A stretch of 64,000 nt of DNA from positions 1 to 64,000 of the forward strand of contig NZ_JAKTNT010000001.1 of assembly GCF_022760925.1 (NCBI RefSeq), read 5' to 3'. Both the position numbers and the translations under genes were made by a program. Positions 58,088 to 64,000 of this stretch are shown here, one piece after another. The stretch's first letter is position 1; the number at the start of each line of letters is the position of its first letter. Below the pieces are notes generated by a model, which had not been told where the DNA came from, ran no database searches, and saw nothing but the letters and a program-made list of their open reading frames with translations. The stretch comes from Thermus hydrothermalis (GTDB lineage: Bacteria; Deinococcota; Deinococci; Deinococcales; Thermaceae).

Positions 58088-58959
58088 GCGCCATCCGGGC
58101 CTACCTCAAGGGACTGGTGGAGGAGGCCAAACGCCCTGCATCCTCCGTGGCCCTCCTGAGCGAGCTTGTTCCCCGCCCCCAACCCCGCCGCCGCTTTGAC
58201 GAGGCCTCCCTCCAGGCCCTGGCCGAGTCCATCCGGGCCCAAGGGGTCCTGGAGCCCCTCCTGGTTCGCCCCGTGGAGGGCGGGAAGTACGAGATTATCG
58301 CCGGGGAAAGGCGCTACCGTGCGGCGGGGATGGCGGGGCTTAAGGAGGTCCCCGTGGTGGTCCTGGAGGTGGAGGAGAAGGCCGCCTCTGCCATCGCCCT
58401 CATGGAGAACCTCCAGCGGGAGGACCTGAACCCCTACGAGGAAACCATCGGGGTCCTGGACCTCCTGGCCCTGGAGCTTGGGAAGAGCAGGGACGAGGTG
58501 GTGCGCTTCCTCCACCGGATGCGGAACGAGAAGGGGGGTAAGGCTACCCCCAACGTTGGGGGTAGCCCAGAGGCCCAGAAGGTGGAAGAGGTCTTCCGCC
58601 TCCTCGGACGAATGACCTGGGACTCCTTCGTGAAGCACCGCCTCCCCCTCTTGAGGCTTCCCGAGGACCTGAAGGAGGCCCTGGAAGGAGGTGCCATCCC
58701 CTACACCGCCGCCTTAGAGCTCAAGAAGGTGAAGGACGATGGCCTTCGGAAGGCCCTTCTGGAAGAAGTGAAGGCGGGGCTTTCCTTGCGGGACCTGAAG
58801 GCCAGGGTGCGGGAGGCCTTAAGGCGGGAGGAGGCGCCCAAGCCCTGGTACAAGGAGGTGGTGGCGAGGCTTAGCCGGCTTGACCTCGAGGCCCTCCCCC
58901 CCAAGAAGCGCCGCCTGGTGGAAGAGAAGCTGAGGGAGCTGGAAGCCGTGCTTCTCTGA
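58084..58959 (+). CDS. parB: Partition protein ParB
   Basis: A 291-residue protein starting at GTG overlapping the parA stop. The CTPase/ParB domain has RPQPRRRFDEASLQALAESI, GKYEIIAGERRYRAA (signature GERRxRA) and ALMENLQREDLNPYEE. HTH helices follow, then a C-terminal dimerisation region. The gene contains a perfect 26-bp palindrome (58542-58567) in the coding region that is probably its own binding site. Confidence 0.9.
   Translation: MSAIRAYLKGLVEEAKRPASSVALLSELVPRPQPRRRFDEASLQALAESIRAQGVLEPLLVRPVEGGKYEIIAGERRYRAAGMAGLKEVPVVVLEVEEKAASAIALMENLQREDLNPYEETIGVLDLLALELGKSRDEVVRFLHRMRNEKGGKATPNVGGSPEAQKVEEVFRLLGRMTWDSFVKHRLPLLRLPEDLKEALEGGAIPYTAALELKKVKDDGLRKALLEEVKAGLSLRDLKARVREALRREEAPKPWYKEVVARLSRLDLEALPPKKRRLVEEKLRELEAVLL
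58542..58567. promoter_or_regulatory. Probable parS site inside parB
   Basis: Perfect 26-bp palindrome with half-site GGCTACCCCCAAC. The symmetric centre is AACGTT. A second perfect 26-bp palindrome of the same framework occurs in the parB duplicate at 59899-59924, differing symmetrically in both arms. Confidence 0.7.
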
Positions 58960-59069
58960 GGGTTTGGGGGCTTCTGCGTTCCCCAGAAGAGACCGTTACT
59001 CTTGGGACGCCTGAAGGTGCCCCCGGGCCTGGAGAGGTGGCCCAAGGGTGGTAGAAGGGAGGAAGACGT

Positions 59070-59276
59070 ATGGGAAGGCTTGAGGAGTTGCTTCAGCAGT
59101 TGCCGCCCGAATTGCAACGGGAGGTTGCCGACTTCGCGGAGTTCTTGCTGGAAAAGCGGCGCCGCAAGCAAGCACGTCCGTTGCGACAAGATTGGGCGGG
59201 AGCGCTCCGGGAGTACCGCAGTCAGTACACTGCGCTAGAGCTTCAGAAAGAGGCGTTGCGGTGGAGGGGCGATTGA
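59070..59276 (+). CDS. DUF2281-type antitoxin
   Basis: A 68-residue protein: GRLEELLQQLPPELQREVADFAEFLLEKRRRK is the DUF2281 pattern, followed by a basic/aromatic tail that would wrap a PIN toxin. RBS GGGAGGAAG. It is followed after 3 bases by the broken toxin gene. Confidence 0.8.
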   Translation: MGRLEELLQQLPPELQREVADFAEFLLEKRRRKQARPLRQDWAGALREYRSQYTALELQKEALRWRGD

Positions 59277-59279
59277 GCC

Positions 59280-59684
59280 ATGTATCTGGTGGACACGAAC
59301 GTCTGGTTGGAGCGCTTCCTGGAGTAGGAGCGGGCGGAGGAGGTCGGAGCCTTTTTGGCCCAAACCCCCTCGGACCAGTTATGCCTAACGGACTTCTTCC
59401 TCCACTCCATTGGTATCGTGCTTGGCCGGCTTGGCAGGTCGGATGCCTTCGTCTTGTTCGTCCGGGATGCATTCCTGGAGGGGGCCGTTTCCCTCGTTCG
59501 CCTAAGCCCTGAGGATATGCCGGACCTGGTTGCGACCATGGAGCGGTATCGGTTGGATTTTGACGATGCCTATCAGTACAGGGCGGTGGAAAAGTACGGC
59601 TTGATCTTGGTCAGTTTTGACGGCGACTTTGATAGGACGCCCCTCGGGCGCAGGACGCCTGCTCAGGTACTTGGTAAGGGATAG
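59280..59684 (+). pseudogene. VapC-type PIN toxin interrupted by an amber codon
   Basis: ATG at 59280 gives MYLVDTNVWLERFLE, then TAG at 59325-59327. The same frame continues with PIN features to 59684 (LCLTDFFLHSIGIVL, DFDDAYQYRAVEKYGLILVSFDGDF). The acids Asp, Glu/Asp, Asp and Asp are present, so only the stop inactivates it. The antitoxin in front is intact. Confidence 0.82.
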
Positions 59685-59836
59685 CCCGGAGTGGAAGAAG
59701 GCCAAGTGTCTTCGTAGGCTCTTGGTCCCGGGGCATGACCGGAAAGAGGATCCCCACTAGGGTGGCAGGGGGCGCTCTGGAGCCTAGGTGCGGTTTTGCC
59801 CTGGGCCTGCCGCCAGGCTGGGATGCCTACGGGCAC

Positions 59837-60316
59837 GGGAGGGATCGGGAGGAGGTGGTGCGCCTCCTCCACCGGATGCGGAACGAGAGGGGGGGTAAGG
59901 CTACCCATAACGTTATGGGTAGCCCGGAGGCCCGGAGGGTGGAGGAGGTTTTCCGCGTCCTGGGGCGGATGACCTGGGAGTCCTTTGTCCAGAACCGCCT
60001 CCCCCTCTTGACGCTTCCCGAAGACCTGAAGGAGGCTCTGGAGCAGGGCGCCATCCCCTACACCGCCGCCTTGGAACTGAAGAAGGTGAAGGACGACGCT
60101 CTCCGGAAGGCCCTCTTGGAGGAGGTGAAGGCGAGGCTTTCCTTGCGGGACCTGAAGGCCAGGGTGCGGGAGGCTTTAAGGCGGGAGGAGGCGCCCAAGC
60201 CTTGGTACAAGGAGGTGGTGGCGAAGCTTGCCCGGCTTGACCTCGAGGCCCTCCCCAAGAAGCGGCGCCTGGTGGAGGCGCGGCTCAGGGCGCTTTGGGA
60301 GGCGTTGGAGGAGTAA
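59837..60316 (+). pseudogene. Truncated second copy of parB
   Basis: The protein text from RDREEVVRLLHRMRNERGGK onward parallels ParB residues from about 137 to the end (RLPLLTLPEDLKEALEQGAIPYTAALELKKVKDDALRKALLEEVKA, PKPWYKEVV). The N-terminal CTPase half is absent and the preceding 100 bases (from 59735) are unrelated. If expressed it would be a DNA-binding, dimerising fragment. It contains the second palindrome. It overlaps the uvsE end by 32 bases. Confidence 0.8.
59899..59924. promoter_or_regulatory. Second probable parS site in the parB duplicate
   Basis: Perfect 26-bp palindrome with half-site GGCTACCCATAAC. Relative to the copy in parB, two positions per arm differ, and each difference is matched in the other arm so the symmetry is kept. 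Confidence 0.7.
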
Positions 60317-61199
60317 GGGGCTCCTCGCCCTGCGCGGCCGGGGCCAAAAGGGCCAAAGCCCCCGGCGGGAGCCCTTGTTCCTTCCCCTTGGCCTCCACCA
60401 TGAGGTCGGCGGGTCCAGGGAGCGCCCGCAAGAGCCGCTCCCAGTCCGCCTCCAGGACCCGGAAGGCGTGGGCCCCGGGGCGCTTGGCCGGGTCCTGGCT
60501 TGCCAGGTGGACCTTGGGCCTACCCCGCCAGGTGGGGAAGGCGAGGCGCAGGGCCTCCTCCAGGGAAAGCCGGCCCGGGTTCAGGGCGTGGTGGAGGGTA
60601 TCCACCACCACGGGCACGCCCAAGGCCTCCGCCACCTTAAGGACCTCCTCCACGGGCCAAAGCCGCTCGTCGTTCTCCAGGGCCAGGTAGCGGAGGACCT
60701 CCCTTTCCGCCTTGAGGTTTTCCACAAAGCGCCGGAGGGCCCGCCTTGGGTCCCCGTAGGCCCCGCCCAGGTGGAGGACCAAAACCCCGTCCTCCGCCCC
60801 GAGGAGGGTGAGGGCGCGGGCGGAGTAGCGGAGTTCCGCCAGGGAGCGCTCCACCACCTGGGGGTTTGGGCTTCCCGGGTTCACGTACTGCCCCGGGTGG
60901 AAGGAAAGCCGTATCCCCAGGGCCCTGGCCAGGCGCCCGAGGCGGCCAAGCTCCGCCCCGTGGGCTCGCTCCCAGGCGTAGGGGAAGGCGGGGTGGGAGG
61001 CGAAGGGGATGAGGTGCTGGCCGATGCGGAAAAGGCGGAAGCCATGGGAGGCGTTCCAGCGGAGGATGCGCTCCAGGTCCGAGAGGTTCTCCGCCACCTT
61101 GGCCCGCACCCTTTCCTCCGTGAGGGAGGCGAGGTGCAGGGTGTGGTTGGTGCTCGCCCCGAGGGTCAGGTTCTCGCAGGGGTAGCCCAGGCGGATCAC
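60285..61199 (-). CDS. uvsE: UV damage endonuclease UvsE (UVDE)
   Basis: A 304-residue TIM-barrel nuclease. The GTG at 61199 starts [20 protein letters not shown], the family N-terminus, and overlaps the yceI stop. Metal-ligand motifs include [48 protein letters not shown] (Glu) and [12 protein letters not shown]. It incises DNA 5' to UV photoproducts. On this plasmid it complements the SOS-type polymerase cassette at the other end of the window. Confidence 0.9.
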   Translation of the reverse strand: MIRLGYPCENLTLGASTNHTLHLASLTEERVRAKVAENLSDLERILRWNASHGFRLFRIGQHLIPFASHPAFPYAWERAHGAELGRLGRLARALGIRLSFHPGQYVNPGSPNPQVVERSLAELRYSARALTLLGAEDGVLVLHLGGAYGDPRRALRRFVENLKAEREVLRYLALENDERLWPVEEVLKVAEALGVPVVVDTLHHALNPGRLSLEEALRLAFPTWRGRPKVHLASQDPAKRPGAHAFRVLEADWERLLRALPGPADLMVEAKGKEQGLPPGALALLAPAAQGEEPLTPPTPPKAP

Positions 61200-61702
61200 C
61201 GCCGGACCTCCGCCTCGAGGAGGACCTCCACCTCGTCCCGCACCTCCAGGAAGAGGAAGCGGGGGCGCTCCAGGTTCCAGTCGGAAAAGCGGGTGACGAA
61301 GCGGCCCTGGAAGCGGTAGCCCGGCCCCCTCGGCAAGAGCTCCCCCTCCACCCGCACGGGGCGCCTGAGGCCCGCCAGGGAGAGCTCCCCCTCCACCACG
61401 AACCGCCCTTGGGCGAAGTAGGCCCGCTTGAGGTAGAGGCAGGCCTCGGGGTATTCCTTTGCCCGGAGGATCTCCCGGGCCTTCTTGTCCCTTTCGCCGT
61501 TTCCCGAGTCCCAGGCCGCCTGCGCCAGGCAGACCTTTCCCGAGGCCTCCTCCCCGTCCCACCAGACCTCCCCCCGGGCCGTGGGGTTCACCCCCTCCCA
61601 GCTCCCTAGGGGGTAGTAGCCCCGGTAGCGGGCCACGCCCTCCACGGCGTAGGGGGCTTGGGCGAAGGCCAGAAGGAAGAGGAAAGCGGCCCCCACTCTC
61701 AT
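61196..61702 (-). CDS. YceI-family periplasmic protein
   Basis: A 168-residue protein with signal [18 protein letters not shown] and YceI pattern ([60 protein letters not shown]). It is an intact relative of the frameshifted copy at 16.2 kb. It probably binds a lipid such as an isoprenoid. It overlaps uvsE and the flavin-reductase-like gene by four bases on each side. Confidence 0.85.
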   Translation of the reverse strand: MRVGAAFLFLLAFAQAPYAVEGVARYRGYYPLGSWEGVNPTARGEVWWDGEEASGKVCLAQAAWDSGNGERDKKAREILRAKEYPEACLYLKRAYFAQGRFVVEGELSLAGLRRPVRVEGELLPRGPGYRFQGRFVTRFSDWNLERPRFLFLEVRDEVEVLLEAEVRR

Positions 61703-62196
61703 GGGCGGAACCTCCAGGTCTCCCCCAAGGTGGCGAAGTCCCGGAAGCCCAGGAAGAGGATGGGCCGCCTTTTGGCCTCGGGGCTTCCCTCGGCGTGGAC
61801 CACATCCCCCAGGAAGAGGGCGTGGTCCCCGTCCGTGGGCCACTCCGCCACCTTCAGTTCAAACACGGCGAGCGCCTCCTCGGGCACCAGGGTGCGGGCG
61901 AGGGCCCGGGCGGGCCTAAGGGGCACGCGGAGCCTATCCGCCTTGCGCACGCGCCGCCCCGAGAGGTAACCCGCCCGCACCACCCAGGCCCGCGCCTCCC
62001 AGGGCAGAAAGCAAAGCGCCCCCTCGCCGAGCTCCCGGAGGAGGCTTAGGGTGTGGTTCTTCCGGTCCACGGCCAGGAGGAAGCGGAAGGGGGCCTTGGA
62101 CACGGGGGTCCACCAGGCCATGGGCATGAAGTTCTCCCCCACGGCGAGGAGGGCGAGGCGCATGGGATAGAAGTGGGCCTGGTAGCGGGCTTCCAC
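61699..62196 (-). CDS. Flavin reductase-like (FMN-binding split barrel) protein
   Basis: A 165-residue protein starting at GTG. The flavin-reductase fold is suggested by [44 protein letters not shown], then [21 protein letters not shown] and LGDVVHAEG. Such proteins reduce or use FMN. It lies in a four-gene minus-strand run with uvsE, yceI and an SDR. Confidence 0.7.
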   Translation of the reverse strand: MEARYQAHFYPMRLALLAVGENFMPMAWWTPVSKAPFRFLLAVDRKNHTLSLLRELGEGALCFLPWEARAWVVRAGYLSGRRVRKADRLRVPLRPARALARTLVPEEALAVFELKVAEWPTDGDHALFLGDVVHAEGSPEAKRRPILFLGFRDFATLGETWRFRP

Positions 62197-62198
62197 GG

Positions 62199-62822
62199 CT
62201 ACACCTCCAGGACCTCGGGCGGAGGCTCAGCGAGGACGGCCTCCAACACCCTCCTCGCCGCCTCCTCGGGGGTGAGGGCCCCTTTGGGCGGGCCCCCGAG
62301 GGGGGTCCAAAGCCCCGTGGCCACGGCGGGGAGGCGCACCAGGACGAGATGGACCCCTTCCCGGCGGAGCTCCTTGTGGGCCGCCTCCAGGTAGGCCTCG
62401 AGGGCCCCCTTGGCCGCGGCGTAGGCGGCGAAGCCGGGGACCCGCACGTAGGCGGGGTAGGCGCCGAAGAAGACGGCCCGGGCCCCGGGCCGGAAGCGGG
62501 CGTGCTTGAGGGCGTGGTGGGCGGTGAGGAGGTGGGCCGAGAGCATCCCCTCCAGGAGGTCCCTTGGGGTTTCCCGCACCGGGGCCCGCCCCGCTGCCCC
62601 CACCGCGTGGAGGAGGAGGTCCAGGGGCCCCGCCTCCTCCAGGAGGGCCTGGGCCTCCAGTTCGTCGGCGAGGTCAGCGGGTAGGGGCTTCCCTCCCACC
62701 TCCTCCGCCAACCCCCGCAGGGCCTCCGTTCGCCGGCCCGAAAGGAGGAGCTCGTAGCCCCTCAGGGCCCGGGCCAGGGCCCCCCCTAGGCCTCCCGTGG
62801 CCCCGAGCACCAGGACGCGCAT
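62199..62822 (-). CDS. Short-chain dehydrogenase-like protein
   Basis: A 207-residue protein with NAD(P) motif LVLGATGGLGGALARAL and a catalytic Tyr-Lys pair in FAAYAAAKGALEAYLEAAH. The short length and VLVRLPAVATGLWTPLGGPP tail resemble the YdfG/cyclopentanol dehydrogenase-like group. The stop is separated by 2 bases from the flavin-reductase-like gene, so they are co-transcribed. Confidence 0.82.
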   Translation of the reverse strand: MRVLVLGATGGLGGALARALRGYELLLSGRRTEALRGLAEEVGGKPLPADLADELEAQALLEEAGPLDLLLHAVGAAGRAPVRETPRDLLEGMLSAHLLTAHHALKHARFRPGARAVFFGAYPAYVRVPGFAAYAAAKGALEAYLEAAHKELRREGVHLVLVRLPAVATGLWTPLGGPPKGALTPEEAARRVLEAVLAEPPPEVLEV

Positions 62823-62872
62823 GCCCTAAGCCTAGGGAAGGAGGAGGAAGCCCTTTGTAGCTTGGACTAAGG

Positions 62873-64000
62873 CTAGCCCGGCTTCTCCGCCTCTTTGGCG
62901 ATGGCCCGGGCCAGGTCGCTGAAGATGCGGGCGTGGATGGGGTAGAGCGACCACCAGTAGAGGAAGCCCGTGAGGCCCATGGGGGCGAAATAGGCGGTCT
63001 GGACCAGGCGGCAACCTTCCCCTTCCGGGAGGGCCTGCCACTCCAGCCACGCCTTCCCGGGCAGGCGCATCTCCGCCCTGAGGCGGAGGAGGCGGCCCGG
63101 CTCCACCGCCTCCACGCGCCAGAAGTCCACCGCCTCCCCGGGGAGGAGGAGGGTGGGGTGGCGCCGGCCCCGCCTTAAGCCCGGGCCCCCCAGGAGCCGG
63201 TCCACGAGCCCCCTCAGGGCCCAGGCCCAGCCCCAGACGAGCCAGCCCCGCTCGCCCCCCAGGGAGGCGAAGACCCGGTAGACCCTCTCGGGGGGCGCTT
63301 GGACGGGGAGGGTGCGCACCTCGCGGATGACCCCCTCCCGGTCCTCCAGGAAGTAACCCCGCCCCTGGAGGGCCCCGGACCAACGGGTCTCCACCTCGCC
63401 CAGGGCGATGCGCTCCAGGGCCAAGGCTACCGCCTGCCGATAGGGGATGGGGTCCACCTCGGGGAAGAGGGCCTTGGCCCGGGCGGTGTCCGCCACCAGG
63501 GGGTGGAGGATGCCCTCCACCAGGGGCAGGGCCAGGCGGTTGGGAATGGGGGTGACGAGGCCCACCCAAAGGGCGGCAAGCCTCGGGGCCAGGACGGGCA
63601 CGGGGAGGATGAGGCGCTTAAGGCCCCGCACCTCCGCGTAGGTTTCCATCATGGCCTTGAAGGTGAGGGGCGGGGCCCCCACCTCCACCACCCCCGAAGG
63701 CCCCCGCTCCAGGGCCAGGAGGAGGTAGGCCAGGACGTCCCGGATAGCGATGGGGGAGACGGGGTTGAGGACCCAGCGGGGGGCCACCATTACGGGGAGG
63801 CGCTCCGTGAGGTAGCGGACCATCTCGAAACTGGCCGAGCCCGAGCCCACGATGGGCCCGGCCCGGAACTCCGTGGTGGGCACCCCCGCCCGCAGGATCT
63901 CCCCCACCCGGGCCCGGCTCGCCAGGTGGGGGGAGGGCCTTCCCGTCCGGGGCAGGAGCCCCCCCAGGTAGATGGCGTGGGGGAGGCCCGCCCTTTGGGC
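62873..64000 (-). CDS. NAD-binding/DUF2867 fusion protein, N-terminus beyond the window
   Basis: At least 375 residues, open through the right edge. The visible part begins with an atypical-SDR middle (VPTTEFRAGPIVGSGSASFEMVRYLTERLPVMVAPRWV, INPVSPIAIRDVLAYLLLALE), then at about 210 residues before the end switches to a DUF2867/SRPBCC-like domain (RTLPVQAPPERVYRVFASLGGERGWLVWGWAW, LRAEMRLPGKAWLEWQALPEG, QTAYFAPMGLTGFLYWWSLYPIHARIF). This fusion is known from YbjT-like proteins. The function is unknown. Confidence 0.75.
   Translation of the reverse strand, partial: AQRAGLPHAIYLGGLLPRTGRPSPHLASRARVGEILRAGVPTTEFRAGPIVGSGSASFEMVRYLTERLPVMVAPRWVLNPVSPIAIRDVLAYLLLALERGPSGVVEVGAPPLTFKAMMETYAEVRGLKRLILPVPVLAPRLAALWVGLVTPIPNRLALPLVEGILHPLVADTARAKALFPEVDPIPYRQAVALALERIALGEVETRWSGALQGRGYFLEDREGVIREVRTLPVQAPPERVYRVFASLGGERGWLVWGWAWALRGLVDRLLGGPGLRRGRRHPTLLLPGEAVDFWRVEAVEPGRLLRLRAEMRLPGKAWLEWQALPEGEGCRLVQTAYFAPMGLTGFLYWWSLYPIHARIFSDLARAIAKEAEKPG

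Noticed and set aside
1-64000. CRISPR array, rRNA or tRNA genes
   Set aside because: No run of spaced repeats other than the origin iterons, and no rRNA-like or cloverleaf-like stretch, was seen.

Overview
This window looks like part of a large, very GC-rich plasmid (megaplasmid) of a Thermus species. Third codon positions are almost always G or C, genes overlap by a few bases (ATGA, GTGA), leaderless promoters are common, and the proteins are Arg/Leu/Glu/Pro rich. The window carries a complete plasmid replication and partition module: a RepA-type initiator, six 21-bp iterons, an AT-rich stretch and parAB. Several families (the Can1 nuclease, DUF3137/LemA, LexA-like repressor with DnaE2) fit Deinococcota. 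The species call is an inference from composition and gene content.

Layout. 0.4-5.4 kb: a damage-inducible mutagenesis cassette (LexA-like repressor with its own operator, ImuB-like protein, DUF6504, DnaE2). 5.4-6.3 kb: a RES/Xre toxin-antitoxin pair. 7.2-20.4 kb: a SARP/TPR regulator followed by cell-envelope genes (three lipoproteins, a lipid-anchored subtilisin-like protease, YceI, a pentaheme cytochrome, a two-component system). Four promoters in this block carry short motifs repeated every 11 bp just upstream of a -10 element, which is the geometry of SARP binding sites. 20.4-27.3 kb: an ArsR-controlled operon for a hydrogenase-4-like membrane complex that has lost the [NiFe] and small-subunit Fe-S cysteines, so it resembles an Ehr complex rather than a hydrogenase. 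27.5-42.4 kb: metabolic and transport genes (LysA-like, NagA, SDR, MmsA, M20 hydrolase, LemA/DUF3137, a peptide-type ABC transporter, a cyclase, an AhpD-like protein, an SsuABC-type transporter). 42.4-45.7 kb: a decaying TRAP transporter and a transposase fragment.

45.7-57 kb is the mobile/defence part: AbrB-PIN toxin-antitoxin, an unrecognised five-gene membrane/VWA-like/HEPN-like operon, the cyclic-oligoadenylate nuclease Can1, two pieces of a Cas02710-type CARF protein on opposite strands, a frameshifted TnpB element, the replication region, and cas6. A single CRISPR-repeat-like sequence lies in this block, but no array. 57-60.3 kb: parA, parB and a truncated second parB. Both parB copies contain a perfect 26-bp palindrome, the likely parS site. 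60.3-64 kb: UvsE, a second YceI, a flavin-reductase-like protein and two dehydrogenase-type proteins, the last cut by the window edge.

The best candidates for undescribed biology are the SARP-type promoter family with its envelope regulon, the parS palindromes nested in parB, and the five-gene operon ending in an RX4H (HEPN-like) protein beside Can1. No rRNA, tRNA or CRISPR array was found.
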